NCBI GenBank assembly: GCA_016987375.1
Contig: PJRA01000519.1
Span: forward strand, 372,699 to 436,698
Length of the DNA stretch: 64,000 bases
Direction of reading: 5' to 3'
Source: Brachionus koreanus
Taxonomy: Eukaryota; Rotifera; Eurotatoria; Ploima; Brachionidae
A model generated the notes under the pieces. The model saw nothing but the letters and a program-made list of their open reading frames with translations. It did no database searches and was not told where the DNA came from. Below are positions 33,501 through 46,140 of this stretch, one piece after another. Each line of letters starts with the position of its first letter. Within the stretch, counting starts at the first letter, position 1. The position numbers and the translations under genes were made by a program.

Positions 33501-34244
33501 AAATTTCACAGAAGCCTAAAAAGACATTTTTTAAAGATCCTTTGACATGATCTAAATTATTCACGTACAAATTTGTTGACCAAAATTATTAAATAAAAAA
33601 TGAAATTTTTTTTCCAACAACTTTATTTTTATAATCTTAAAATTCAAATAAAAAATTCAAAATAACATTAGATGAATTTTAATGGGATTTATTTTATTAG
33701 TTAATAATTAATTATAATAAGTAAAGAAAATGTGACAATTAAAAGTTAAGATTAACATCTAGTTAGCCGATTTTATTTTTTTAATTCTTATTGTTGATTT
33801 GTTCGAATATTTGAATCTTAGGGTTTTAATGGACGGCCTTTTTGTTTAGAAACTACTTGAGTTTCTTCAGTATTAGACATACATAATTTTTGATTTCAAG
33901 GTAATTCAACAAACTTGTGCTCTTATCATAGTCGACTAGTTTAGACTTCATTTAATTTATTAAAAAAAAATCTAAATAATTAAAATTGAAATTTTTATCA
34001 AAATAAAATTATCATTAACCATTTTTTGAAGAAAATATTTTTGACAATCCGTTTAGAGACACAGAAGTTTTTTTAATCAAATTTTTCTAGAAACATTGGA
34101 TTGATTCAAAAAATTTTTGCATTTTTTTTTAACTTTTTTTATTTTTTCAACAAAATATTATTATATATATATTCTATAATATTTAGTTTCGATTACTTTC
34201 TTGTATTATTAACGGCATTTGAAATCAAAAAATTTTATGACACC
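33501..34244. other. Intergenic, AT-rich
   Basis: No gene or distinct repeat recognised. Confidence 0.5.
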
Positions 34245-34645
34245 ATTCTTGATCTTGTTAAATAAAATGCCGTTCTCTGAGAAAATAAGCCATTAAGCCA
34301 AAAAGATGATTGTCAGAATGAATGCTGGATTAGGAAGAAGATCCAAATCTTCTATTTTTGCCATTATTCTTCTAGCTGCCTGCTGCGTGGTCTAGTTTTA
34401 TTTTTCGTTTGAAACAAATCTAACTTTTGGTTGACCAAAACAGATATTTAAAGAAGTTCTGCATTAATAGAACGATCAGCTGAAACCAGTTTAAGGTGTT
34501 TGCCCCTTGGAAATTTCATCAAACACATAAAATCACTTCTTTTTAAGGATCCTCTTTTCAATACTGGCTCAGCTGTTTGAGATGGGTCCAGACATTTATT
34601 TCTGTTATCCTAATTTCAAAAATAGATCAACTCCTCATCACAAGT
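34245..34645 (-). pseudogene. Mariner transposase relic, copy 1
   Basis: On the minus strand the fragment covers the middle of a mariner transposase: an R-H-I-I-T-C-D-E-E-L catalytic block, then D-P-S-Q-T-A-E-P-V-L-K-R and R-S-I-N-A-E-L. It is nearly the same sequence as 39700-40025 but with an internal deletion after the N-A-E-L block. Frameshifts and stops make it inactive. Confidence 0.7.
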
Positions 34646-35401
34646 AATGATATGTCTGTACAAAAGTTACAAAAATTCAATGAATCAATGTACAAGTTGG
34701 TTTTACGAGGAATTTTTTCGAAATGTAAAAGTGAAACAGAAAAAAAAAGTTATTTTTTATTTATTTATAATAATTTTGTTTTTAAAATTCGAAAAATTTC
34801 AATTAATTAATTTTAATTTAATATATTTTTTTTTCTTTCTCTCAATAAAAATAATTGAGTTTATTTACAAGTATTTTTAGTCTACTAAGAAAAATAATTT
34901 CAAAATTTATTTTTATTTTTTTTTTAATAGATTGACTGGGTATAAACTTTTATCAATCCTTTTTTTAAAGCCAAGTAAAAGTTTTCTTTCTCTAAAAATT
35001 TCTTTGTAAAATTTTTACACGCCTTTCATTTAGAGTTTAAGTTTAAATATTTTAGCCATCTTAAAATAACCTTGAATATATACTAATTTAAAAATAAAAT
35101 AATAAAAACGAATTTAGCTTTAATTTTTTTTATGAGATAAATAATTTTTTTTCAATTAAATTAACAAATTTTTTTTTGCATTTTTAAAGAAATGGGTATT
35201 TTAAACTGTTATTTTTTGGTATATTTTGCTAATAAATGTTAAAATTAAGACTTTTTACAAATTCAAAATAAAATTGACTATCATGAGGTCAATAATAAGA
35301 CAAAGCTAGATGGGTTTCTATGGCAATCAAATACATTAAAGATAAATTAGGAGAAAAAAATTTAAAAATTTTATTGAGAAAAAAATTTTTATTCTAAATA
35401 G
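34646..35401. other. Upstream flank of SDCCAG8
   Basis: AT-rich DNA with no clear gene. The SDCCAG8 promoter must lie in its last part, but no element is recognisable. Confidence 0.45.
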
Positions 35402-38400
35402 ATGTCTTTGGACCGAAGTAATTAATTTAATTTTTACAAATTATTCAATTAATTCATATATTAAAAAACCAGAAATTAAACGATCAGTTAGCAATGCCGA
35501 TAAACTACGGGAATTGCTTGATATAAGTAATGACTTTGAAAAGTCAACAATAGACCAAATAAAGTCCAGACACAATGTAAATTTTTATTTTAAATTTTAA
35601 AATTTTTTTGTAATTTTTTTATTTATAAAATTTAGTTCAAAGAGACACCACAATTAGACGATCTAGTTCGTCTGATCCAATCTGTGGAGAGTGTAAACCA
35701 ACAGCTATTAATAGAAAATAAATATCTTAAAGATGAAACAAAAGTTCTAAAAGCAAATGTTCTCAGTTTAGTCAATGAGAATAGCGGTCTTCATAAAGAG
35801 CTTAAAAATGTCACTGTTTTGGAAATTTTAAATGAAATTCAGGCGAATCCAAATCTAAGTCAGAATCATGCAGATGCAAAAACTCAATCTGATGAAGCTC
35901 TAAAAGAAGAATTGCACCTAAGTCAATTGCTGATAAATGAACTGCAAAAAAAGCTCGAACTAGCATTAAAATCTAAAAGTAAGAGCGCAAATTTTGAGTC
36001 CAATACTTTGGAAAATTTGGACTCAGATCCTTTCAGATGCTGCTCAAAATGCAATGAAGAATTGGAAATTAAAATTAGACAAATTGACTCTTTAAAAAAG
36101 TAATTTCATCAAAATTAGCACATAAAGATATATAAAGGCTAAATCTTTTTAAAAAGTGATATTGAGCAACTCAATAAGTCCAAAGCTTATTTAAAGCAAA
36201 AATGTGATGAGTTCGAAATAAAAGAAAATGATTTATTGTCTCAAGTAAAACGATATGTCGATTTGGTTAAACATATGGAATTGGAAAAAAATCAAGTATA
36301 CATTTTAAAAATTTTGAATTAAGAGAATTTTTTTTAGACAAACTAAAAATCCAGGAAATATTTATTTAAATTTAAAAAAACTTTTTTGTTTGATGATTGG
36401 GGATATGAGAAAATTTTCAGTTTCATTTTCATTTTTGAAATCAAAAAAATTATTAAAATCATTTCTAGAATAAAGAAATTAAATAATGAAAAATATTGAT
36501 CCAAGATTCTTGCAACATCATACAAAACCAATTTTTTCATTTTTGTATTTAATCACCGCCCTGTTAAGTAGTCTTCTCTAAGTACAGAAAAATAAGAAAG
36601 AAAGTGATAATCTTTGCATTAAAAATTATGAAAAAAAAAAAGATAGCCAAAAAAAAATTAAATTTCTAGGTATTAAATTTGATTATAAACTAAATTTTAA
36701 TATACTTTGTTGACGAGATTATAGAAAGCTGCAAAACAAATCTAATTAAGATACTGTCAAACAAAATATGAGGTCTTAATCAAAAAACGTTTGAGTACAG
36801 CAGTAAGATCTATAACCAAATTAAAATATGACACTCCTTCCAATATCCCTCAATGCATCATGAAGCTTTTTTTTTTATTTTATATTATTTTGATTATAAA
36901 TTTTATTTTTTTTTAATCTTAAGGAGCATTAGCTCAATAAATAAAACAGATAAATAAAAGATAAATAAAATAAATATATTCAAAAATTAGATTATAAAAG
37001 AACAAAATTGCATAGTAAAAGTTTTAAAAATGTGTATCTTTATTAAAGGTTTTAATCAGCTAAGGATTGAATTTGCACAAGTTTTTTAAATGATAAATTG
37101 TATATTTGCCGAAAATTAAGCCATATTAATATAACCTCTTCATTTTATTTTATTTTTTTGTTTTTTTTTTAAAGATCACCTTAAATGCGTTCATTGAAAT
37201 AGTAATAAAAAAAATTTTTTTGAAAAAAATATTCTTAATATGAATTTTATAATTTATATTTGCATTTAATCACAAATTGTGTTGCATATTTTGAGCTTGT
37301 ATCTGATATTTCATTGAGAAAAAGCTTGATACTATTTTGAAAAATTTTCATTTTTGATTTTTTTTTCAAAATTCAAATAAATAAACCAATTTGATTGCCT
37401 TTTTTTAATTAGAACATCAAATGAGTTGATTTTCTTTTTTAGATTATTTTGAAATTGTAAATTTTGGAACAAAAAATTTAAGTCACTTTTTAACTGAGCT
37501 TCTATAGATTGTATCAGTTGATACATAGGTTGTGTCAACAAAAAATTTTGTTTCTAAAAAAATTTCTGCAAATGTACAAAATGAAATATTCATTGATAAT
37601 TATTAAAATTAACTAACGAGAACAAATTTGAATGATACATTTTTATTAATCACTTTATATTTAAAAGGCTTTGAGTGAGAGAGAACTATTTAGAGAGGAC
37701 AAGCAAAATACAGACAAAAAGTTTGCGTCCATTTTAAGTGAATACGATGAAAAACTATTGAAAGAAAAAGGGATCATTTTGGAGAATGTTGAAAAACAAA
37801 TAAAAGAATTAACAAACCAAGTAAAAATAGAAATAAAAAATTTAGTTACTTAGAAATTGTTTGTGTTAAATATTTTATCTAGAATCAAAATTTGGAGGAG
37901 AAACTTTTTAAACAAGAAAATTTGATTGATCGTTTGACGAGAGAGAAAATGTCTCTCTTAACTGAAGCCGAGAGTTACAAGCAAAAGTGTAACTCAATTG
38001 ATGTCGATACTCATCAAGTATAATTAACTAATGATTAAACTCTTTAAAATTTAATTTTAGAATTTTTAGATGGCTGATAAATTAAGAAATAAATATATGG
38101 ATGCATTAAGAGAACGAGATAACTTAGTTAATGAAAATAAAAGAATTAGACACGATTATGATGAGTATACTAAACAAAATGATCAAGTAACTATATTTAT
38201 CAATAATATTTATAAATTTAAAATAATAGAAAAAATATATTCTCTTAATGTTTAATGAATTTTCCCATTAATTCTAATTTTTCAGGCTCTTTTGTCAAAT
38301 TGAAGTTAATAATAATAAAATTTTAGAAAATAAAAAAAATGATTTTTTTTTATTCTCAAATAAAGAATTAAATCTTATATTTTTTGTTTTTAATTCAAAG

Positions 38401-41400
38401 CAAAAATTCAGTATAATTTTAATCTTTTCTATGTAAAAGGATAAATTTTGCTTGAGAAATGAATTAAATACAACTAGAAATCGTTTAATGGAAGTTGAGA
38501 AAGACCTTTTATCAAGTCAAGATCAGTGTATTCAGCTAACTGAGCAAATAACAAAGTTAGAAGCAGATATAGTATCCTTGAAGCATTCAAAAGAAACAGT
38601 AGAAAATTCAAGGGACATTAATTTCAAAAAATTAACAGAAAAATATCAAGAGAGAGAGTCTCAACTTGTTTCAGCAATTGAAGCGCTTCAGGCCAGATAT
38701 TGTAATTTATAATGCTTAAATAAAACAGTTTGATTAACATTTAAATTAGGTGTAACTGTCAAAGAGCTTGAAGAACTTGTCGAATCCCAGAAAAAATTGA
38801 TAAATAATTTGCGTAACGAGCTTAAAACTTGCAATGAATATTTGGAATTATTAGCATTGAAATATAAAAATGATGTTGAATCTTTAAATAGTGAAAATAG
38901 CCAGCTAAACATTAGACTTTCAAAATATCTTGCAAGAGTTGACGAGATTGAGGAAGAAAGCACCAAACACAATGAATTACATGATCGTATGAAAGAAAGA
39001 TTAAAAGATTTAAATACGAAATTCCAGGAACAAAATGAAAAGGTATTATTAAAGTTTATTTATTTATTTTTTTTATGTTCGAGCATCAACTCCTTTAGAT
39101 TAAAAAAATAAGCCTATTAGTCAATGGAACTAAATAATCTAGAGAATTACGAAGCTAATTTTCTAAGAGATTGGTTAATCTGTGGTCAATTTCACTAATA
39201 TTTAGTTTATTTTCTGCTTCATTGAATAATGATTTAGAGGAGGTTCTGAGAAAAAGTTTTGGTATGTGTCTTACAGCAGAATTTGTTAATCGAAGATTTT
39301 CATCGAAGTAAAGACCCAGAAATTTAAAGGTTTTAACATGAGATAAAGGTTGTTTTGAATAACTGAAATCTAAAGATACTATAAAATCTTAGAGGCTACA
39401 CTTATTTGTAATAATTTTTCAATCAAATATATTTATATTAGACTGAGAAAAAATTTTTTTTTAAATTAGCTTTAAAACAAAAAGCAATAGTAAGCTAATC
39501 TCCTAAATATAAACCAAGCTCTATAGTCATTAGGCATCTATCAGAAAAAAGTTCGATTTCTCTCTTGAACTCACAATACCTTTCTTCAACTTGCTCTTGG
39601 TTAGTAAATTACCGTCATTTAAGAAAATGAAATATTGAGCAAAAAAGATGATTATCAGAATGAATGTTGGATAAGGATAAAATTTATAACATCTATTTTT
39701 ATCATTGTTCTTCTAACTGTATGAGGTCTAGCAAACCAACCTAGCTTTTGGTTGACCAAAGAAGGATATTTTTGTTCAATTTAGACATTCATTCTTTCTA
39801 ATTGTTCAGAATAAAGTTCTGCATTAATAGAACGATCAACTGAAACCAGTTTAAGGTGTTTGCCCCTTGGAAATTTCATCAAACACATAAAATTACCTTC
39901 AAATGACCCTCTTTTCAACACTGGCTCAGCTGTTTGAGATTGGTCCAGACATTTATTTCTGTTATCCTAATTTCAAAAATAGATCAACTCCTCATCAAAA
40001 GTAATGATCTGTCTGAAAAACCGTTCATCTGGAGGATTTTTAAGTAACACAACAAAAAACATTTCAATGCGTCTGTTTGATTTGTTATAACAAATTAACA
40101 AGATGAGATATCGTCTATTGTGATGTGTAAAGCTCATATGAAAATTGAGAGTTCTAAGCCTGAAATTGGTCCCAATTTAATTTATCTATTTTAACATATA
40201 GTTTCTTTCATCTTTCTTGATTTCTTTGTAACTTCAAACGTTTTTGGACGGTCGGTTAGTTAGCCTGACGCGTTTGCAAAAAAATCAAGAAAGATAAAAG
40301 AAACTCAAGGGAGTAGTGGTATCATCCCAATGGACAATACAACGCCAGTCATGACGCTTGAAACTGAAAACTTTTGGGGAGGTAACAAGCAGAAAAATGG
40401 GATATTTACTGCGAAATACAGATGTAGTATTTTAACATATAATATTTAGAAATTTTGCAAAGGTGCTAAAATCGTTTTAAGAAAAAAGTTTTTAAGAAAA
40501 CGCAAAATTTTATGATTCAAAAATATATATTAGTTAGTTTCATAATTTTTGAAAATTCCGGATCGAATTAACTTTACAATATCATAGACTTCTTGATAGT
40601 GAGCCAAAGAATATTACTCAATAGTCGATTTGACTAGATATATTTGAAAGCTCATATAATATGGAATAATATGAGCAAAAATTCTTAAAGTTCTTTAAAA
40701 AAATTGTATTTGATCTGAAAATTTCAGCCATCTAGAAATGCATAAGTAATCAATGATATTTTTTTTTTTAAATATTTATTATAAAATTATGAAACTGGGT
40801 GATCTAATGTTATTTTTAGGTCTATTTTAATTCTGTTTTGTTATATTTCATTTTTAAAAAATTCAATTTTGAGGTGGTTCATGTCCTCATTATTTGAATA
40901 TTGCTATCATTATTGCAATATTGTTAGACTTCCAAGTTTACGTTTTTTAAAATAATTTTATAGCTGTCTGTTAATCAGAGTGATCATATTTCACTTAAAA
41001 GTCAATATTATTTTTTTGTCTTCTATTCCTGTTATCCTCAGACAAATCAAACAATTCCTGAGAAATTTGTTTAACAAAACATAACACATTAAAAATATGC
41101 CTTTCTCAAAAAATAAAAAATTTTAAAAAAGTGAACCGTTTTTTGTTTGTTTTAACTTTATCTTTTTAGCTTGAAAAAAGTAAAGCAAATGAAACTTTAA
41201 TGAAAACAACAAATTTACAATTGATGCAAGAGATTAGTTCATTAAAAGATCAGCTGAAACTATTGACTATTCCGACAAGAAATGTAAGTGCACCAAAACG
41301 TTACTCTCAGGCAGATCATTCATACAATAGTTTGAATAATATGATAAATACAACCAGCCGAATTGATGTGGGAACTCTTAATACAGTAAGATCGGCAATC

Positions 41401-41427
41401 GAAAACAGCATATATTCGTTGAAATAA
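35402..41427 (+). CDS. SDCCAG8: SDCCAG8 centrosomal/ciliary coiled-coil protein
   Basis: Ten exons rebuilt by splice sites and phase: 35402-35417, 35473-35576, 35636-36099, 36157-36295, 37668-37820, 37883-38017, 38070-38186, 38440-38701, 38750-39042, 41170-41427, giving 646 residues (human 713). Almost the whole protein is coiled coil. Landmarks shared in order with human SDCCAG8 are PQLDDLVRLIQSVESVNQQL (human M-H-D-L-V-H-T-I), the RCCSKCNEEL cysteine pair (human L-C-L-K-C-A), the repeated E-K-N-Q-A-L block, and HNELHDRMKERLKDLNTKF (human H-E-T-M-K-Q-R-L-R-Q-L-D). SDCCAG8 works at centriolar satellites and distal appendages in ciliogenesis. The first exon (5 codons and one base) is the least certain. 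Intron 9 (2.1 kb) hosts a dead mariner; intron 4 is 1.4 kb; most others are 48-62 bases. Confidence 0.88.
39470..40290 (-). pseudogene. Mariner transposase relic in SDCCAG8 intron 9
   Basis: Minus-strand frames show, in order, RRIEMFFVVLLKNPPDERFF, a degraded catalytic T-F-D-E-E block, QSQTAEPVLKRGSFEGNFMC, SVDRSINAELYSEQLERMN, and a C-terminal EERYCEFKREIELFSDRCLM stretch, which together match a mariner transposase from mid-N-terminus to end. Many stops and frameshifts. Opposite to the host gene's direction and fully intronic. Confidence 0.75.
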
Positions 41428-42928
41428 ATTTTTTTTCCCTTTTTTAAAATACTCATTTCATTAAATGAGAACAAAAATTAAAAAAAAATATTTAAAATAA
41501 ATTTTTTATTCTCTCAATTATTTTAAAAATTTAAAATAAAAAGTAAAAAATATTAATCTTTTCTGAATTTTATTTTTCCTTAAAAATGTACAAATGTAAT
41601 ATCAAAAGTTTAAACTTTAAACAAAAATTAAATTTTTAACTTTTAATCTTAAATTCATCGGTTCTTCTAATACCATTAATTAAAGACATTTATTTCTCTA
41701 AATTAATTTGTGTTTAAATTTGTGTTCAAAAACCTTTATTTAATAGGCTAGAAATTATGAAATTTCAGAATTATATTAAATTTAGATGAAAAATATTTAT
41801 TTACAAGTTATTTATAAAAACAATTACTCAATGGAAGGAGGAAGAAAATTCTTTAAGAAAAAAAAGTCCAAATTTATGTACTTCAAATCAACCAACATAT
41901 CATTCAAGATACAGGAAGCTATTAAATACAGTAAGCTCTGGTTCTAAAATTTGTCTCTTAAAATCGCTTACAAAACGCCAAATATTTTTAAACTTTTTAA
42001 CTTAAGAGAAGAATAAAATATATGATAAAACAAAATTCAAAAGAAAATCAAAAGATCTATTTAAACGAAGATGAATTTTTTTTTATATTTTATTTATAAC
42101 AAATATTTCGTTACAATATTTAAAATAGTAATTTTTTTTTGTCTTTGAATCATCATAAAAGTTTTTTGAAATAAATTTAATTTTTAAATTAAACATTTAC
42201 CCATAAATTCAATAACAAAATAAATAAAGATGAAAAAAAAATTTATTTAAACTTTAATTTGATGATTATACTAATGGTCGTGGAGAAATTGTAATTTTTT
42301 TCTAAAAATTAAATTTAGAAAAAATTAAAGGACAATCAGAATTATTCAAATCTATATAAACCAAAATAATCTGTATTCACAAAAGTGTTAAAATTGAACT
42401 TCTTTAAAAATTCAACACTCCATATTATAGAATACTCGCAAATATATCATTTCAAACATTTTTGATAAATTTAATTTCAATCTAAGATCTGATGAAGATT
42501 GAATTCGCATCTCGAGACCTAAAATAAATTTAAACTATTGACAGTTTTTAATCTACTTTTTGAATTGATTGAAACATATTCTAAGGCAGAACTGAGTCAT
42601 TCTGTTCCATTGGTTGTCAAACTAGTCAAATAATTTAAAAATTTTTTAAAAAAATTTGACAAAAGTAAAATTATTTTAGTCAAAGCTCTAAAAAATTATT
42701 TTTTTTTTAATATTAATTGTCTATTTTATTCTTTTAAATTAATTTATTAATTAAGATCAATATTTTATTATTAAAAAATATTTTTTTCTATTTGTCTCAA
42801 ATTTTTTAAACAATTTAAATTTATTAATTAATAAAAAAGAAAATTTAAAAAAAAAATTCAATATAAATTAACAAAAATTCTTATCTAACTTACTATGCTC
42901 ATTAATTAACTAAACCAAAAAAATAATT
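41428..42928. other. Intergenic between SDCCAG8 and TBP
   Basis: The 3' flanks of two convergent genes; AT-rich. No gene seen. Confidence 0.5.
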
Positions 42929-43633
42929 TTATTTTTCAACAGATTTTTTGAACGATCGCAGAATGGGATACAAATTATTGAAAGCTTCGTATATTTCTTC
43001 GCGAGTTTTAGCCCCTGTAATGACCACTTTGCCAGACACGAACACAAGCAAAACAACTTTTGGCTGGAGCATGCGGTATATCAAACCAGGGAATATCTCA
43101 GGCTCATAGCTACAAAATCTAGTGTGATATGTGTGCAAGCTCTCAAGACGAACAATAAATTGTATATCTGCACACCCTACAATGTTCTGTATTTTGAAGT
43201 CCATAAATTTGGCCGGAAATCCCAATTTTTGAATTATCCTAGCGTATTTTCTAGCCGCCAATTTTGACTCAGTCTCACTCTTGGCACCAGTGCAGACCAT
43301 TTTTCCAGAGGAAAATATCAACGCGGTGGTCCGAGGGACCCGAATTCTCATAATCAAGGCAGCAAATCGCTTCGGATTATACTCAGAGTTTCTTGCCTTT
43401 AGTGCAATTTTTTTCAAGTCCAATTTGCATCCCACACTTATTGTGCTCACTATATTTCTTTGAAAAAAAAATTAAAAATTATTTTAAATCTTATTATAGA
43501 CTCACTGTATTGTTGGAACAATTGTGGTTGTGGGCTCGTTTAAGTTCGAAGCCGGTGCTGATAAAAAATTTGATCCTAAAACTGTTGGTATTCCTGAGGA
43601 TAAAACCGAAGGTGGTGGCAATAATGCGTTCAT
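42929..43633 (-). CDS. TBP: TATA-binding protein (TBP)
   Basis: Two exons: 43633-43506 (donor GTGAGT) and 43457-42929, with a 48-base intron in phase 2, giving 218 residues. The N-terminal ~43 residues are Pro/Ser-rich ([14 protein letters not shown]) without polyglutamine. The two-repeat saddle follows: [44 protein letters not shown], and in repeat two [11 protein letters not shown] and [14 protein letters not shown]. All four DNA-intercalating Phe positions (KRFAALI, LIFSSG, EIFPGL, LVFVSG) are kept. It nucleates preinitiation complexes at promoters. Oddly, the usually invariant start of repeat two (S-C-D-V-K-F-P-I-R-L-E-G-L) reads [20 protein letters not shown]. It may be a divergent paralogue. 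Confidence 0.93.
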
Positions 43634-43731
43634 TTTTGGCTTTCTATTTTAAAATTTTAAAATAAATGAAAAATTTTTTCAAAATTTTTATTTAAAAATT
43701 TAGTAATTAGAAAAAAATTTGTCTTATAATT
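43634..43731. promoter_or_regulatory. 98-bp shared intergenic promoter (TBP / phosphatase)
   Basis: Only 98 bases separate the ATG of TBP (minus strand) from the ATG of the PHOSPHO-type gene (plus strand), so both 5' UTRs and core promoters must lie here or overlap the genes. The stretch is AT-rich and no specific box stands out. Divergent transcription from one open region is inferred. Confidence 0.6.
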
Positions 43732-44493
43732 ATGATTACTAAACTAGCAGTATTTGATTTTGATAATACAATTATAGATGTTAATAGCGATACATTTGTT
43801 GACCGAATTCTTCTAAGATTGATTAATGACACCACGAAAAAATACTATGACTATCCATCGGAGATTGAGCGGCTGACACAGAGCCACAATTGGACCCATC
43901 GAATGAATGCGGTCTTTTCTTACATGAATTCGGAGCATTCAATTCAACGACAAGACATAATCAATTGCATGCATGAAATAATCATTGATGACTCGATGAA
44001 ACAACTTCTTCAGCGCATGTATTTGGAATCATTTGAACTTATAATAATCTCCGATGCAAATTCTATTTTTATTCAAGAAATTCTACACAAAAACAACTTG
44101 AATCATATTTTTTCAAAGATTTACACCAATCAAGCCTACTTTTGTGCTCAGACAGGATGTCTAAAGGTTCAGCCTTTCAACGAATCGTTCAATTTCAACA
44201 AAGAGTTGTTTAATTGTCCAACTGAAATATGTTCCAGCAATATATGCAAGGGTGAAGTTCTCAAGCGTCATTTGGTTGATATTGGACTGTCAAATTTGAC
44301 CAAAATAGTGTATGTTGGTGATGGTAGAAACGACTATTGTCCTGGACTTTGTTTAAGGGAGTGTGATTTTTATTGTGTTCGGGAGAATTATTCCCTTTCA
44401 AAATTGCTCGACAAGAGAACCAACCTAAAAGAATGCTTAATGACAAAAATAATTAAATGGCATACAGCAAAAGATTTATTGGAAATTTTTTAA
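43732..44493 (+). CDS. PHOSPHO1/2-type HAD phosphatase (copy 1)
   Basis: A single exon of 253 residues, the usual length for PHOSPHO2. HAD motif I is AVFDFDNTIID with nucleophile Asp9 and acid Asp11. NSDTFVD follows as in the family. Motif II is IIISDANSIF, and motif IV is VYVGDGRNDYCPG near residues 195-205. Between them is the family's cysteine knot-like C-P-x-E-I-C-S-S-N-I-C-K-G, whose Lys may serve as motif III. Members dephosphorylate phosphoethanolamine/phosphocholine (PHOSPHO1) or pyridoxal phosphate (PHOSPHO2); which applies cannot be read here. Cytosolic, no signal peptide. Paralogue at 57448-58263. Confidence 0.9.
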   Translation: MITKLAVFDFDNTIIDVNSDTFVDRILLRLINDTTKKYYDYPSEIERLTQSHNWTHRMNAVFSYMNSEHSIQRQDIINCMHEIIIDDSMKQLLQRMYLESFELIIISDANSIFIQEILHKNNLNHIFSKIYTNQAYFCAQTGCLKVQPFNESFNFNKELFNCPTEICSSNICKGEVLKRHLVDIGLSNLTKIVYVGDGRNDYCPGLCLRECDFYCVRENYSLSKLLDKRTNLKECLMTKIIKWHTAKDLLEIF

Positions 44494-45652
44494 ATATTTT
44501 TGGCTAATTTTTGTACAAACTAAATAAAAATAATGGGTGACATGAACATAAGGGTGTTGATTAAAGTTGAAATTTAAAAAATAATTTATTAAAATTTTCA
44601 ATATCCTTGAAGATAAAAGAATTTTAGGGTTAATTAATCTAGCAAAAAGGTCAATTTCTGATTATATTCTTTAGTAAACTATTTTTGGAGTTATCAAAAT
44701 TTTATTTATTAAATATTTTTATATTAATTTTTTTAAAAATATATTTTCTCAAAATTGATTAAGTTTTGTATCAAAAAATTTGAATAAAAACATTTTTGTT
44801 TTTCTTTCAATAGTTGGTAATATTCCAAAACTCCATTATTCTAAAAATATTACCATCGCTATTAACTTAGAAAACGGAATTCATCTGTCTGTTAATTAAT
44901 TCAAAAAACGATTATGTTCTTTTACATAGAATGATCTTTTCCAAGAGTTTTTTTCTTAAAATATAAACTAAAACCATATTTTGAAATTCTTTAACACATT
45001 TTTTTTCATTCGAGTTAAATTTGTAATTCTTTTTTTTTTAACCGATTAATTAAAAGAAAAAAAATTACTTTAAAATTTCTATTTAAAAAACTTAATTATT
45101 TTTGAAAAAAAAAATTTTAAATAATTTTAATTTTTTGTTTTAATTTTTCAAGTTTTTTATTATTTGTGATAATTTTGTAACAATTATTCTAAGGTTTTCA
45201 AATAATTGAGATGTTCAACTTAAAATTTTTGAAAAAGTTTAAGTCATGACTTTTAAAATTAAGTTCAAGTCTCGACTTAAATTTGTTTTGGCTTTTTTTC
45301 TAAATTTTCAAGATGATAGCCATGTGAAATATTTAATCATTTATCAAATAAATTCGAGGAAAGCTGCTCTGGATGAAACTTTTCTGTAAAGTTTTTAAAA
45401 GAAGTCTGTCAAATGAAGTTTTTTCTCGTTTTGTTTGAAAAGAAAACATAATGCTAATAAAAAAAGTTAAAACGAAATAAATGAGTTCAAATCTTGTTAG
45501 AAAGAGGTAAACTTCGGGCTTTAAATTTCATTTTTTGAGTTATATTCATCCAGGTATGTTCGTATTTGTAGGTGGTTAAGCATTTTGATTAAGAATTTAT
45601 TTGAACTAAATCATTTAAATAAGTAATGCTTATATTTTTATTCATTTCATAA
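44494..45652. other. Intergenic
   Basis: Phosphatase 3' flank and AT-rich DNA up to the tRNA gene. No gene seen. Confidence 0.5.
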
Positions 45653-45672
45653 GTCTCTATGGCGCAATCGGC

Positions 45673-45709
<37 letters not shown>

Positions 45710-45726
45710 GAATCCACCTAGGGACG
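45653..45726 (+). tRNA. tRNA-Asn (GUU)
   Basis: The 74-base sequence folds as a cloverleaf. The acceptor stem GTCTCTA pairs with TAGGGAC (one T-G pair), and the discriminator base is G. The anticodon stem TTCGG/CCGAA encloses loop CTGTTAA with anticodon GTT at 45687-45689. The T arm contains GGTTCGAATCC, the internal B box, and the A box lies in TGGCGCAATCGG. No intron. A run of six Ts starts at 45729, a Pol III terminator. Confidence 0.97.
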
Positions 45727-45728
45727 AA

Positions 45729-45734
45729 TTTTTT
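45729..45734 (+). terminator. Pol III T-run terminator
   Basis: Six consecutive Ts directly after the tRNA-Asn gene. Confidence 0.7.
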
Positions 45735-46140
45735 CCCTCTTTTTAACTTGAAACATACTCAAATGACAAATCTTTTTTTTTTTAATTTTTTGCTCTAAAT
45801 TAAGAGACTAAAGTCTTGAAAATATGCTATTAAAATTGCATTTTTTGTTTAAATTTTTATTTGAAAATACTCTTCTTCAAAAAGACTTTAGAGTCAAGAA
45901 ATAAAAAGAACTATTTTTTTTAAATTTTATACTCTTGAAAAATTAGATTAGGACCTTTAAACAAAAACTATTATTTGATCATTTAAGACTAAAGGTCGGA
46001 GGGGTTTTTTGACTTTTTTTCAACGAAAATAAAAATATTTTGTAATAGAAATTATTTATTTAAGATTAAATTGAAAAATATCAAAAATGATTAAATTTGT
46101 GCAAAATTCCACTCAATATAAAAATATTGAAAATAAATCT

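Noticed and set aside
34577..34880. Plus-strand frames of 77 codons
   Set aside because: They overlap the antisense of the mariner relic and AT-rich flank; no protein features.
37500..37610. Similarity of GTATCAGTTGATACA in SDCCAG8 intron 4 to the foldback element at 21.1 kb
   Set aside because: Only a short palindromic stretch is shared; not enough to call a copy.
43281..43665. Plus-strand open frames opposite TBP
   Set aside because: They are antisense shadows of the conserved TBP exons; no family resemblance of their own.
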